The position numbers and the translations under genes were made by a program. Shown here in pieces: positions 8,555 through 17,313 of a stretch of DNA of 64,000 nucleotides. The stretch is taken from positions 32,240 to 96,239 of the forward strand of contig JAFAZE010000085.1 in assembly GCA_019239975.1 (NCBI GenBank), given 5' to 3'. The stretch's first letter is position 1. Each line of letters opens with the position of its first letter. Below the pieces are notes generated by a model that was given only the letters and a program-made list of their open reading frames with translations, had not been told where the DNA came from and searched no databases. Source of the DNA: Streptosporangiaceae bacterium (GTDB taxonomy: Bacteria; Actinomycetota; Actinomycetes; Streptosporangiales; Streptosporangiaceae).

Positions 8555-9097
8555 GTGGCGGTAACCAAGGGTGGATCCCGAGCGGTTCAGGGCGCCCTCT
8601 TTGACAGCGAGACGGAGATCGGTTACCGCGGCCCCACGGCGTGCAACGCGGCGGGCATCACCTACCGGCAGCTTGACTACTGGGCCCGCACCGGCCTGGT
8701 CGAGCCGAGCATCCGCGCCGCGCACGGCTCCGGCACGCAGCGGCTGTACGGATTCCGCGACATCCTCGTCCTCAAGGTGGTCAAGCGGCTGCTCGACACC
8801 GGGATCTCGCTGCAGCAGATCAGGGCGGCGGTGCAGCACCTGCGGGACCGGGGCACCGAGGACCTGGCCCAGGTGACGCTGATGAGCGACGGCGTGAGCG
8901 TCTACGAGTGCACCTCGCCGGACGAGGTCGTCGACCTGCTGGCGGGCGGCCAGGGCGTGTTCGGCATCGCGCTCGGCCGGGTCTGGCAGGAGGTGGCGGG
9001 CGAGCTCGCCGAGCTGCCCGCGGTGCGCGCCGAGGACGGCCTGATAGCGACCGGGACCGACGAGCTCGCCAGCCGCCGCGCCCAGAAGACGGGGTAG
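8555..9097 (+). CDS. MerR-family regulator, Rv1830 type
   Basis: The 180-residue protein carries a MerR helix-turn-helix (residues about 25-95) with the ITYRQLDYWARTGLVEPS and RLYGFRDILVLKVVK segments typical of the Rv1830 branch, whose mycobacterial member influences cell-cycle and antibiotic recovery. Here the start region retains the ALFDSETEIGYRGP lead of actinomycete homologues. AGGAGG at 8544-8549 favours the GTG at 8555; a GTG at 8549 overlaps that site and is unlikely. It is the last gene of the conserved cluster and is followed by the glycine riboswitch, as Rv1832 gcvB follows in mycobacteria. Confidence 0.84.
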   Translation: MAVTKGGSRAVQGALFDSETEIGYRGPTACNAAGITYRQLDYWARTGLVEPSIRAAHGSGTQRLYGFRDILVLKVVKRLLDTGISLQQIRAAVQHLRDRGTEDLAQVTLMSDGVSVYECTSPDEVVDLLAGGQGVFGIALGRVWQEVAGELAELPAVRAEDGLIATGTDELASRRAQKTG

Positions 9098-9149
9098 CCG
9101 GTACCCGGCAGTCGGACCAGGTAAGCTGGGCGAACAAGCCAGCGACACC

Positions 9150-9246
9150 GTCCGGGAGAGTCCCCAGCCTCGCTGGGGCGCCGAAGGGGCAACATCCCCG
9201 GAACCTCTCAGGCAACAAGGACCGGGCGGGACAGGCAGCTCTGGAG
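9150..9246 (+). ncRNA. Glycine riboswitch (single aptamer) upstream of gcvP
   Basis: The aptamer landmarks are all present in order: CGGGAGAGTCC, a GC stem-loop (CCCAGCCTCGCTGGGG), CGCCGAAGGGGCAA, CTCTCAGGCAACAAGGACCG and the closing CTCTGGAGA. This pattern is diagnostic of the glycine riboswitch. Only one aptamer is visible rather than the common tandem pair. It ends about 90 bp before gcvP and is expected to switch on glycine cleavage when glycine is abundant. Confidence 0.93.
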
Positions 9247-9256
9247 ACAGTGTTAG

Positions 9257-9294
9257 CAACACCGGGTTGGCAACACCGGGTTGGCAAACACCGG
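9257..9294. repeat. 14-bp direct repeats in the riboswitch expression platform
   Basis: CAACACCGGGTTGG occurs twice in tandem (9257-9270 and 9271-9284), followed by a partial third CAAACACCGG. The repeats sit between the aptamer and the gcvP ribosome binding site, where the gene-control structure should form. Confidence 0.8.
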
Positions 9295-9335
9295 CGACAG
9301 AGGGGGAGCCGTAACTCGCCGTCCGGGGAGGCTCC

Positions 9336-12182
9336 TTGATCAACTTCGCTGACCGTCACATCGGCCCGTCCGCGGACGAGCAGCGCCAGATGCTCGAGGC
9401 GCTCGGCTACGGCTCGCTCGACGAGCTCATCGCGGCGGCCCTCCCCGAGGGGACCCAGACGCCGGGCTTGTCCCTTCCCCCCGCGCTGACCGAGGCCGAG
9501 GCGCTCGCCGAGCTGCGCCGGCTGGCCGGGCGCAACCAGGTGCGGACCTCGATGATCGGGCTCGGCTACCACGACACGATCACGCCCGCGGTCATCCGCC
9601 GCAACCTGCTGGAGAACCCCGCCTGGTACACCGCGTACACGCCCTACCAGCCGGAGATCTCCCAGGGCAGGCTGGAGGCCCTGCTGAACTTCCAGACGAT
9701 GGTCGCCGACCTCACCGCGCTGCCGGTGGCGGGCGCGTCGCTGCTGGACGAGGCGACGGCGGCTGCGGAGGCGATGACGCTGGCGCGGCGTGCGGCGGGC
9801 CGCGGCAGGGTTTTCCTCGCCGACGCGGACTGCCTGCCGCAGACGCTCAGCGTGCTGCGCACCCGCGCGGAGCCGCTCGGCATCGAGCTGGCGGTGGCGC
9901 CGGTGACCGCCGGGACGTCGTTCGACGGCGTGTTCGGCGTGCTGCTGCCGTACCCGGGCGCGTCGGGCGCCGTCAGGGACCTGACCGAGGTCATCGCGGC
10001 GGCCCATGACGGCGGCGCGCTCGTCGCGGTGGCCGCCGACCTGCTGGCGCTGACGCTGCTGAAACCCCCCGGCGAGCTCGGGGCGGATATCGCGCTCGGC
10101 TCGGCGCAGCGGTTCGGCGTGCCGATGTTCTACGGCGGGCCGCACGCCGCGTACATGTCGGTCCGCCACGAACTGCGGCGCCAGCTCCCCGGGCGGCTGG
10201 TCGGCGTCTCGGTCGACGCGGACGGCAAGCCCGCCTACCGGCTGGCGCTGCAGGCACGCGAGCAGCACATCCGCCGCGAGCGTGCCACCAGCAACATCTG
10301 CACCGCGCAGGTGCTGCTCGCGGTGACCGCGGCGATGTACGCGGCCTACCACGGCCCGGACGGGCTGGCGGCCATCGCACGGCACGCGCACCGTAGCGCC
10401 GCTGTCCTCGCCGCGACACTGCGCGATCTTGGATACGGAACGGACGGTGGTTTTTTCTTCGACGCGATCCGGATCCGCGTGCCGGGGGGCGAGACGGAGG
10501 CGGCCGCGGCGGTGCGCCGCGCCCGCGAAGCCGGCTATGACCTGTACCCAGCCGGTGACGGCCGGATCGGCGTCGCCTGCGACGAGACGACCACGGACGA
10601 CCAGCTCCGTGGCGTGGTGGCGGCGATCACGGGGAGCGTTCCGGCGGCCGGCGCACCGCCCGCCGGAACGCCAGGAAGCGGCGTGCGGCTCGCCGAAGCC
10701 GTCCCGGACGCGCTGCCGCCCGGCCTGCTGCGCACCTCGCAGTACTTGACCCACCCGGTGTTCAGCGAGCACCGCAGCGAGACCGCGATGCTGCGCTACC
10801 TGCGGCGGCTGGCGGACATGGATGTGGCGCTCGACCGGTCGATGATCCCGCTCGGCTCCTGCACGATGAAGCTGAACGCCGCAGCGGAGATGGAGCCCAT
10901 CAGCTGGCCGGAGTTCGCCGGGCTGCACCCGTTCTCGCCCGGCCAGGAGGGCTACGCGGAGCTGATCGCCTCGCTGGAGCGGTGGCTGGCGGAGATCACC
11001 GGTTACGACGCCGTCTCGGTTCAGCCGAACGCGGGCTCCCAGGGCGAGCTGGCAGGCCTGCTCGCGATCCGCGGGTATCACGCCTCGCGCGGCGAGGCCT
11101 CCCGCGACGTCTGCCTCATCCCCGAGTCGGCGCACGGCACGAACGCCGCCAGCGCGGTGCTCGCCGGGCTGCGGGTGGCGGTCGTCAGGTGCGGCGCCGA
11201 CGGCGCCATCGACGTGGGTGACCTGCGGGCGAAGCTGGACACCCACGCGGGGTGCGTCGCGGCGATCATGCTGACCTACCCGAGCACGGCCGGGGTCTAC
11301 GAGACCACCGTGACCGAGGTCAGCGATCTGGTGCACGCCGCGGGCGGCCAGGTCTACATCGACGGCGCGAACATGAACGCGCTCGCCGGCCTGGCAACGC
11401 CCGTTTCGTTTGGTGCCGATGTTTCGCACCTGAACCTGCACAAGACCTTCTGCATACCGCACGGCGGCGGCGGTCCGGGCGTGGGCCCGGTCGCGGCCCG
11501 CGCGCACCTGGCCCCGTTCCTGCCCGGCGGGGATGCTGGACCCGCAGGAGGGCCGGTCGCCGCCGCCCCTTACGGGTCGGCGGGAATCCTGCCGATCTCA
11601 TGGGCCTACATCGCGATGATGGGCGCCCCCGGGCTGCGCGCGGCGACCCAGGTGGCCGTGCTGTCGGCGAACTACGTCGCCAGGCGGCTCGCGCCGCACT
11701 ACCCGGTGCTCTATACCGGGCGCGGCGGGCTGGTGGCGCACGAGTGCGTGATAGACCTGCGCCGGCTGCCCGGGGGTATCACCGTCGAGGACGTCGCGAA
11801 GCGGCTGATCGACTACGGGTTCCACGCCCCGACGATGTCGTTCCCGGTGGCCGGAACGCTCATGATCGAGCCGACCGAGAGCGAGAACCTCGCGGAGCTC
11901 GACCGGTTCTGCGACGCCATGATCGCGATACGCGGGGAGATAGAACGGATCGCCTCCGGCGACTACGACTCCGGCGACAACCCGCTGAAGAACGCGCCGC
12001 ACACCGCCGAGATGCTGATCTCCAGTGAGTGGAAACACCCCTACACCCAGGTGGAGGCGTCCTATCCCGCGCCCGGTGACCGCCGCTGGAAGTACTGGCC
12101 CCCGGTGCGCCGCATCGACCAGGCCTACGGCGACCGCAACCTCGTCTGCGCCTGCCCGCCCCCCGAGGCCTTCGAGTCTTGA
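9336..12182 (+). CDS. gcvP: Glycine dehydrogenase (decarboxylating), P protein of the glycine cleavage system
   Basis: The 948-residue enzyme decarboxylates glycine on a pyridoxal-phosphate cofactor and passes the aminomethyl group to the H-protein lipoamide. Both halves of the homodimeric P protein are present: the N-terminal [11 protein letters not shown] / [14 protein letters not shown] part and the C-terminal catalytic part with the cofactor lysine in [18 protein letters not shown] and the NMNALAGL block. TTG 9336 has GGGGAGG 4 bp upstream. The gene follows a glycine riboswitch. GcvT and GcvH are not in the window; gcvH, which neighbours garA in mycobacteria, is missing from that place. 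The stop codon is inside an 18-bp tandem repeat. Confidence 0.95.
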   Translation: MINFADRHIGPSADEQRQMLEALGYGSLDELIAAALPEGTQTPGLSLPPALTEAEALAELRRLAGRNQVRTSMIGLGYHDTITPAVIRRNLLENPAWYTAYTPYQPEISQGRLEALLNFQTMVADLTALPVAGASLLDEATAAAEAMTLARRAAGRGRVFLADADCLPQTLSVLRTRAEPLGIELAVAPVTAGTSFDGVFGVLLPYPGASGAVRDLTEVIAAAHDGGALVAVAADLLALTLLKPPGELGADIALGSAQRFGVPMFYGGPHAAYMSVRHELRRQLPGRLVGVSVDADGKPAYRLALQAREQHIRRERATSNICTAQVLLAVTAAMYAAYHGPDGLAAIARHAHRSAAVLAATLRDLGYGTDGGFFFDAIRIRVPGGETEAAAAVRRAREAGYDLYPAGDGRIGVACDETTTDDQLRGVVAAITGSVPAAGAPPAGTPGSGVRLAEAVPDALPPGLLRTSQYLTHPVFSEHRSETAMLRYLRRLADMDVALDRSMIPLGSCTMKLNAAAEMEPISWPEFAGLHPFSPGQEGYAELIASLERWLAEITGYDAVSVQPNAGSQGELAGLLAIRGYHASRGEASRDVCLIPESAHGTNAASAVLAGLRVAVVRCGADGAIDVGDLRAKLDTHAGCVAAIMLTYPSTAGVYETTVTEVSDLVHAAGGQVYIDGANMNALAGLATPVSFGADVSHLNLHKTFCIPHGGGGPGVGPVAARAHLAPFLPGGDAGPAGGPVAAAPYGSAGILPISWAYIAMMGAPGLRAATQVAVLSANYVARRLAPHYPVLYTGRGGLVAHECVIDLRRLPGGITVEDVAKRLIDYGFHAPTMSFPVAGTLMIEPTESENLAELDRFCDAMIAIRGEIERIASGDYDSGDNPLKNAPHTAEMLISSEWKHPYTQVEASYPAPGDRRWKYWPPVRRIDQAYGDRNLVCACPPPEAFES

Positions 12183-12247
12183 GATCCCGCGGAGGCTTGA
12201 GATCCCGCGGAGTCCTGAGATCCTTTCGGGTCTTGAGATCCGGGCAG
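12178..12247. repeat. 18-bp tandem repeat, four units, spanning the gcvP stop
   Basis: Units based on CTTGAGATCCCGCGGAGG begin at 12178, 12196, 12214 and 12232. The first unit supplies the last codon and the TGA stop of gcvP. The copies diverge progressively towards the 3' side. Confidence 0.85.
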
Positions 12248-12252
12248 ACGGA

Positions 12253-12298
12253 GCAGGACCGCGTGTAGTGGCGGGAGGAGAACTACACACGGTCCTGC
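12253..12298. terminator. Bidirectional stem-loop between gcvP and the cupin gene
   Basis: A 17-bp stem with one mismatch (GCAGGACCGCGTGTAGT against ACTACACACGGTCCTGC) encloses a 12-base loop. It lies between convergent genes. A second smaller hairpin (GCCCGCGG/CCGCGGGC, 12308-12337) follows. Neither has a T-tract, as is usual for high-GC actinobacteria. Confidence 0.7.
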
Positions 12299-12356
12299 AT
12301 CCAGGGGGCCCGCGGTGTCCGCACAATAGCCGCGGGCTCGGACCGCGCCAGCAGGG

Positions 12357-12848
12357 TCACTCCTGGCTGGCGACGGGAAAGCTCATGAGCTCGGCAAGGT
12401 GCGGCGGGAGCCCGAGGACGACCACGCTCTCCTGCTCCTCGGGATCGGTGCGGGCCACCACGGCGATCGTCATGACGTCACTGCGGTTGACCGGCATGTG
12501 GGGCGTCCCCGGCGGGATGTACATGAAATCACCGGCCCGGACGATCGTGCGCTGCCGGAGCCCCGCGCCGTGCCAGACCTCCGTCTCGCCGCTGACCGTG
12601 TAGATGGCGGATTCGTGCCCGTTGTGGAAATGCGGAAGCCCCCGCGTGCCGGGCGGGATCGTGACCACATGCAAACACAGGGCCTGCGCGCCCGCGGACC
12701 GGCTGCTGATGCCGGCGGCGAGGCTCACCCCCTGCTTGCCGCCGTAATGCTCCTCGGAGCGGATGATGACGCAATCTCCTGGCGGGGTGAGATCCGGCTG
12801 AGTCGGAGCGCGGTGCAGCCACCCGTCCACCTTGCTTACTCTGAGCAT
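12357..12848 (-). CDS. Cupin domain protein
   Basis: This 163-residue single-domain cupin shows both conserved motifs. The first, around residues 65-85, contains HFHNGHE (candidate metal ligands His, His, Glu); the second contains GDFMYIPPGTPHMPVN with the third histidine. Such proteins bind a divalent metal and act as dioxygenases, isomerases or sensors; nothing here identifies the substrate. There is no signal peptide. The ATG at 12848 has only a weak GGACA upstream. It faces gcvP across a terminator and is flanked upstream by an unusually AT-rich control region. Confidence 0.8.
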   Translation of the reverse strand: MLRVSKVDGWLHRAPTQPDLTPPGDCVIIRSEEHYGGKQGVSLAAGISSRSAGAQALCLHVVTIPPGTRGLPHFHNGHESAIYTVSGETEVWHGAGLRQRTIVRAGDFMYIPPGTPHMPVNRSDVMTIAVVARTDPEEQESVVVLGLPPHLAELMSFPVASQE

Positions 12849-13685
12849 TCGACTGTGTCCTATCCGTGATGCCTTACTCTGGCAAGATTATGGCGCTGTG
12901 TGCACCTTTGGATACTCTCCGTATAGAAACGTTATCATAACTTTTAGGTAAGCTACTACTAGCCCGAAGGTTAGATTCAGGCGCGTTTCCCGTCGTCACA
13001 GGGATATGCGCAATTGCGCAGCAACTTGCACGCGCACGGATTACTATCCGTGAGGTAAGGCCGCCGCTTGGCCCGAAGTCACGCTCTGTTACCGGAAATC
13101 CCGGTTACACTCCGGAATCGGCCCATGTCGGCCGGACTCCCGGAAGCGTCCCGTCCCGCGGGCCGGCCAACCCGCGCTTCCCGACGTCGTGCGCGCGCAG
13201 CTTCCGCCGTGTTCGCTCGGCCCCGAAAACTATAGTAGCTGTATGACGTGATAGAACCCTGGTTCGATCAGGGTATCGATTCTAGCTCATGCGATGGGCA
13301 TAGTCCAGTACCAAGGCATAACTTGGCGGGCCGTGGGCAACCCGGCATCCGATGATTGAGTGCGATTTGGTTCGGATTTCCGACCAGAACAACACGCAAT
13401 GATGGACTCGGCGAGTGAGCGCGGGGAACGGCCTGGTGGACGCCGTCCAGCGACGGTGGTCGTGCCGAAGCGGCGGACCAGCCCCTAGGCCTCGATCACC
13501 GCCGTCGGCTCGCGCTCAGCTCTGCGAGCACGCGCTCGCGGGCCGGCCGCCGGAGGGCGGCGACGGTGAGCCGGCACAGAGGTGGTTACGAGCACATTAC
13601 GTGAGCGCATGAACCGGGCCAGTGCACGGCACGTACTCGTATCCAGGGGAGTGAACCCCACCTGCGAGCGCGTGGAGGAATACCT
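12849..13685. other. 837-bp gene-free region between the cupin and Rieske genes
   Basis: No convincing ORF is visible on either strand; a 65-codon frame at 13415 lacks any recognisable feature. The part at 12880-12960 is much AT-richer than the rest of the window, with TTATCATAACTTTTAGGTAA, and may hold the cupin promoter. TTAGGTAAG resembles half of an iron box. Other structures are a 14-bp perfect palindrome TGCGCAATTGCGCA (13007-13020), CGGATtactATCCG just after it, and an interrupted hairpin TAGAACCCTG...CAGGG...TTCTA (13252-13284). Confidence 0.5.
13007..13020. promoter_or_regulatory. 14-bp perfect palindrome, possible operator
   Basis: TGCGCAATTGCGCA is a perfect inverted repeat in non-coding DNA between two divergently oriented genes. 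It is a candidate site for an unidentified dimeric regulator. Confidence 0.35.
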
Positions 13686-14204
13686 GTGACACGAGAGCCA
13701 CAGCGGAACATGCACGCGACCCGGCGCTGCGTGCTGGCCGGCATGGGCCTGGCAGGCCTCGCCGGCGCGCTCACCGGCTGCGGTTCCGGCGGCGGCACGC
13801 CCTCAGCGGCGAGCGCTACCGGTCCTTACAACGCCCCGCCCGGCTCGGGCTCTGGTTCCGGGGCAGCGTCCGGTTCCGGCGGTGCTTCCGGTTCCGGCGG
13901 TGCTTCCGGTTCCGGTGCTGCCGCGCTGGGACTGACCAGCGAGATTCCCGAGGGCGGCGGCAGGGTGTTCGCGGCGGCGAAGGTCGTCGTCACCCAGCCC
14001 GCGCGCGGTGACTACAAGGCGTTCAGCGCCATCTGCACGCATATGCAGTGCACGGTCGACCAGGTTTCCAACGGGACCATCCAGTGCCCGTGTCACGGCA
14101 GCGCGTTCAGCATCAGCGACGGCCACGTTGTATCGGGGCCGGCGCCCAGCCCGCTACCCGGCAAATCTATCGATATACGGAACGGGACGATCATTCTCGG
14201 CTGA
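13686..14204 (+). CDS. Rieske [2Fe-2S] lipoprotein with twin-arginine signal
   Basis: The 172-residue protein is exported and probably lipid-anchored: TRRCVLAGMG resembles a twin-arginine signal, and LTGC (Cys32) is a lipobox. A Gly/Ser linker encoded by 18-bp repeats follows, then a Rieske domain with Cys117-x-His119 and Cys134-x-x-His137 as cluster ligands and Cys122/Cys136 as the stabilising disulfide of high-potential Rieske centres. It should carry one electron on the outer face of the membrane. GTG 13686 has GGAGGA 6 bp upstream. It opens a four-gene redox cluster with a flavocytochrome, an FMN-binding protein and ApbE. Confidence 0.9.
   Translation: MTREPQRNMHATRRCVLAGMGLAGLAGALTGCGSGGGTPSAASATGPYNAPPGSGSGSGAASGSGGASGSGGASGSGAAALGLTSEIPEGGGRVFAAAKVVVTQPARGDYKAFSAICTHMQCTVDQVSNGTIQCPCHGSAFSISDGHVVSGPAPSPLPGKSIDIRNGTIILG
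13869..13919. repeat. 18-bp repeats coding the Rieske protein linker
   Basis: TCCGGTTCCGGCGGTGCT is present twice exactly (13869-13886, 13887-13904) and then as a 15-bp variant. The repeats keep frame and encode Ser-Gly-Ser-Gly-Gly-Ala. Confidence 0.85.
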
Positions 14205-14307
14205 GCATGCGATCATCCAGCCAGGCCGTACTGCTCGCTTGTGCTGCCTGTCGGTGAATCCTGCTACTGCCTGTCGGCGAATCCTGCTAGACGTGAGAGG
14301 AGGGGTC

Positions 14308-15777
14308 GTGGCAAGTACCGTTCGCGGGCAAGGGCCGTCTCGCCAGCCCGGTCCCTGGCACCCTGCACCACCCCCGCAGGCGGCCCCGCCGCGGGGCAGG
14401 CCCACCGGGCCGTCGCATGCGGTGCCCTCGGGGCCGCCGAGAGGCGCCCCGCCTGTTCCGGTGCTGCCAGCCCCGACCCGGTTCCGGGCGAAAGCCGTAC
14501 TCGCCGCCATCTGGCTGGGCGCCGCGGCGGTCATCTGGCTCTGGTGGAAGGACACCACCGGCATCCACGGCCTCGGCGACTGGCTGACCAACGCCGGCCG
14601 CATCCTCGGGCTCCTGTCCGGCTACGGCGTCGTGGTTCTGGTAGCGCTGATGGCGCGGCTGCCGCCGCTCGAGCGCGGCGTGGGCACCGACCGTCTTGCG
14701 CGCTGGCACGCGATGGGCGGCAGGTACGTGATCTGGCTGATCAGCGGTCACGCGCTGCTGATCATCTGGGGCTACGCGGTCACCGCGAACGTCAACGTGG
14801 TGAGCGAGACGGCCACCTTGCTCACCAGGTACTCGGACGTGCTCATGGCCACCGTCGCCTGGTTCCTGCTGATCGGCGTCGGCATCGTCTCGATGCGCGC
14901 CGCGCGGCGGCGGCTGCGCTACGAGACCTGGTACTACCTCCACTTCTACACTTACCTCGCGGTCGCCCTCGCGTTCAGCCACCAGTTCGCCGACGGCGCG
15001 TCGTTCGTGTCCAGCCTGGCCGCACGGTTCTGGTGGTCGGCGCTGTACGGGACCGTCGCCGGCCTGGTGCTGTGGTTCCGCGTGGTGGCTCCGCTGCACG
15101 CGTTCTTCCGGCACGGCTTCGTGGTCAGCGGCGTCAGGGACGAGGCGCCCGGCGTTGTCTCCATCTACATCCAGGGGTCCCGGCTGCGGGAGCTCTCCGC
15201 GGAGCCCGGGCAGTTCTTCCGCTGGCGGTTCCTCACCCGCGAGATGTGGTGGCAGTCGCACCCGTACTCGCTGTCGGCGGCGCCGAGCGATGACACGATG
15301 CGCATCACAGTGAAGGACCTCGGCGACCACAGCGGCGCGCTGCGCCGGCTCCGGCCCGGCACGCGGGTGATGGCGGAGGGCCCCTACGGGGCGTTCACCC
15401 CGGACACCGCGGGACGCAACATCCTGCTGCTGGCCGGCGGGGTGGGCATCACGCCGCTGCGCGCCATGTTCGCCACCCTGCAGGGCAAGGTGACCCTGGT
15501 GTACCGGGCGAGCAGCGAGCGGGACATCGTGTTCCGGGACGAGATCGACGCGATCGCCCGCGCCCGCGGGGCGACCGTGCACTACGTCGTGGGTTCCCGG
15601 GCCGAGCTCGGCGCCGACCCGCTGTCCGCGGACGTGCTGCGCAGGCTCGTGCCGGGGCTGCACCGGCAGGACGTCTACGTGTGCGGCCCGTCCGGCATGA
15701 CCGAAGCCGCGGTCGCCGCGCTCACCGAGGCCGGCGTTTCCCGCCGCCGCATCCGCTACGAGTCATTCGAGTTCTGA
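14308..15777 (+). CDS. Ferric-reductase-like membrane flavocytochrome (NOX/FRE type oxidoreductase)
   Basis: The 489-residue protein starts with a Pro-rich cytoplasmic tail, then five to six membrane segments of the ferric-reductase transmembrane type with histidines in RWHAMGG, SGHALLI, YYLHFYT and FSHQF that could ligate two hemes. The C-terminal half is a ferredoxin-NADP reductase module: HPYSLSAAP binds flavin, LLLAGGVGITPLRAMF binds NAD(P)H and YVCGPSGMTEA closes the domain. It should move electrons from NAD(P)H across the membrane. GTG 14308 follows GAGAGGAGGGG; frames extending further upstream overlap the Rieske gene. Its neighbours suggest that the acceptors are the flavinylated protein and the Rieske lipoprotein. 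Confidence 0.88.
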   Translation: MASTVRGQGPSRQPGPWHPAPPPQAAPPRGRPTGPSHAVPSGPPRGAPPVPVLPAPTRFRAKAVLAAIWLGAAAVIWLWWKDTTGIHGLGDWLTNAGRILGLLSGYGVVVLVALMARLPPLERGVGTDRLARWHAMGGRYVIWLISGHALLIIWGYAVTANVNVVSETATLLTRYSDVLMATVAWFLLIGVGIVSMRAARRRLRYETWYYLHFYTYLAVALAFSHQFADGASFVSSLAARFWWSALYGTVAGLVLWFRVVAPLHAFFRHGFVVSGVRDEAPGVVSIYIQGSRLRELSAEPGQFFRWRFLTREMWWQSHPYSLSAAPSDDTMRITVKDLGDHSGALRRLRPGTRVMAEGPYGAFTPDTAGRNILLLAGGVGITPLRAMFATLQGKVTLVYRASSERDIVFRDEIDAIARARGATVHYVVGSRAELGADPLSADVLRRLVPGLHRQDVYVCGPSGMTEAAVAALTEAGVSRRRIRYESFEF

Positions 15778-15790
15778 ACGGAGAATCTTG

Positions 15791-16303
15791 ATGCGCCGGG
15801 TATTTCTCGCCATCACAGGGACGATCGCCGGCCTCGTGGCCTTGCTGTCGTTCAAGTCTCACAGCGGGATACCGTCGTCCGCGGCGGCCACCGCGGGAAC
15901 GTCGGGCGGGTCGTCGTCGTCGGCCGGGTCGGCGGGCGGCACGGGTGCCCCGGGTTCTTCGGCCGCTTCCGGGGTCTCGAATGGCTACAAGGGTGGTTAC
16001 ACGTCGGGCGCGGTAAAGCTGACCGCGGGGGAGAAGTCCGTCCTGGGGAAGGCCGCCAACACCGTCTACGGGCCCGTGCAGGTCCAGCTCGTGGTGAGCA
16101 ACCACAAGATCGTCAACGTCGGGATCCTGCAGCAGCCGCAGGGCACTCCGCATGACCTGCAGATCGGGCAGCTGTGCTTCCCCACGCTCATCAAGGAGAC
16201 GATCGCCGCGCAGAGCGGCAAGGTCGACGCGGTCTCGGGCGCCACATACAGCAGCGGCGGGTATATCCAGTCGCTGCAGAGTGCGGTGGACAAGGGTCTG
16301 TGA
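15791..16303 (+). CDS. Exported FMN-binding domain protein, probable flavinylation target
   Basis: The 170-residue protein has a short N-terminal membrane anchor (VFLAITGTIAGLVALLSF), a Ser/Gly-rich linker and an FMN-binding domain. The covalent attachment motif SGATYS is seen at residues 149-154; by family rule Ser154 would carry FMN through a phosphoester bond added by ApbE. This gives an extracytoplasmic one-electron carrier like those of RnfG, NqrC and respiratory electron shuttles. ATG 15791 has GGAG 7 bp upstream. The stop overlaps the apbE start by 4 bp (GTGA), which pairs substrate and modifying enzyme in one transcript. Confidence 0.9.
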   Translation: MRRVFLAITGTIAGLVALLSFKSHSGIPSSAAATAGTSGGSSSSAGSAGGTGAPGSSAASGVSNGYKGGYTSGAVKLTAGEKSVLGKAANTVYGPVQVQLVVSNHKIVNVGILQQPQGTPHDLQIGQLCFPTLIKETIAAQSGKVDAVSGATYSSGGYIQSLQSAVDKGL

Positions 16304-17100
16304 GCCTCACCGGTGCCGCAGGTGCCGCGCCGGGGGAGCGGCTGCGGCACGCCGAGCACGTGATGGGGACCGTGGTGTCCTTCGACGTTCCGGCGTGGGC
16401 CGGTTCGGCGACCGGGAGCGGAGCGCTGGGCGACGTGGTGCGCTGGCTGCACTGGGTGGACGCCACCTTCTCGCCCTACCGGGAGGACAGCGACGTGAGC
16501 CGGCTTGGCCGCGGCGCGGTGACGCTCGCCGAATGCGCGCCGGAGCTGGCCGAGGTACTCGCCGAATGCGCGGCGGCCGGCGAGCTCAGCGGCGGGTATT
16601 TCACCGCCACGCCCGGCGGCCGGCTTGACCCCTCGGGCTACGTGAAGGGCTGGGCGATCGAGCGCGCCGCCGCGATGCTCACCGCGGCCGGGTCGGCGGA
16701 CCACTGCGTGAACGGCGGCGGCGACGTGCAGTGTGCGGGCGGCCGCGCGCCGGGGGAGCCGTGGCGGGTGGGCATCGCCGATCCGTTCCGCCCGGGCGCG
16801 CTCGCGCTGGTCGTGGCGGGCCGGGACTTCGCGGTCGCGACGTCCGGCGTGGCCGAGCGCGGCGCGCACATCATCGACCCGCACACCGGCCGCCCCGCGA
16901 CCGGGCTCGCGAGCGTCACGGTCATCGGCCCCGTGCTCGCCCGCGCCGACGCGTACGCCACGGCCGCCGTCGCCATGGGCGCCGCCGGGGGCGCCGCCGC
17001 CCGCGACTGGGCGGAGAGCCTGGACGGCCACGAGGCCTTCGCGATCACCGCCGACGGCTCGGTGTGGCAGACCAGCGGCTTCGCCGCCTACGTGGCCTAG
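16300..17100 (+). CDS. apbE: FAD:protein FMN transferase
   Basis: The 266-residue enzyme transfers FMN from FAD to Ser/Thr of target proteins. Family marks are HVMGT near the start, the DPSGYVKGWAIERA block and NGGGDVQ in the middle, and a C-terminal Ala/Gly-rich metal-binding region. There is no obvious signal peptide; many ApbE proteins are exported, so either this one acts before export or its short N-terminus is atypical. The GTG at 16300 overlaps the stop of the FMN-binding protein gene, its most likely substrate. It closes the redox cluster. Confidence 0.9.
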   Translation: MSLTGAAGAAPGERLRHAEHVMGTVVSFDVPAWAGSATGSGALGDVVRWLHWVDATFSPYREDSDVSRLGRGAVTLAECAPELAEVLAECAAAGELSGGYFTATPGGRLDPSGYVKGWAIERAAAMLTAAGSADHCVNGGGDVQCAGGRAPGEPWRVGIADPFRPGALALVVAGRDFAVATSGVAERGAHIIDPHTGRPATGLASVTVIGPVLARADAYATAAVAMGAAGGAAARDWAESLDGHEAFAITADGSVWQTSGFAAYVA

Positions 17101-17116
17101 CCCGCGGGCCTTCCTT

Positions 17117-17170
17117 CATGATCGTGGGTCAAAAGGCCCCCTAGAAGGTGCATTTTGACCCGTGATCATG
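17117..17170. repeat. 54-bp imperfect inverted repeat after apbE
   Basis: CATGATCGTGGGTCAAAA pairs with TTTTGACCCGTGATCATG except at two central positions; the 18-base loop is GGCCCCCTAGAAGGTGCA. It lies between the convergent apbE and DUF488 genes and may be a terminator or a MITE-like remnant. Confidence 0.6.
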
Positions 17171-17313
17171 TGGCCTGGCATGCGAGGTGGCTGGCAGGGC
17201 ACGAAGCGCGGACCACGGGGCTGGTCAGCTCCTCGGTCCTCATCGTGCCTCCACAGCTCGGTTCTGCCCGCATTCTCGCGCAGCCGGCGGCCGCCCCGGC
17301 CAAGAGGCGGCGG

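Noticed and set aside
8820..11507. 895-codon open frame antisense to gcvP and the second merR gene
   Set aside because: Arg/Gly/His-rich composition is the third-position shadow of GC-rich coding DNA; the plus strand has clear conserved proteins.
13252..13284. tRNA T-arm-like hairpin with loop GTTCGAT
   Set aside because: The G53-C61 geometry is wrong and no acceptor, D or anticodon arm can be found around it.
13415..13612. 65-codon ORF upstream of the Rieske gene
   Set aside because: No domain, no good ribosome binding site, composition unlike neighbouring proteins.
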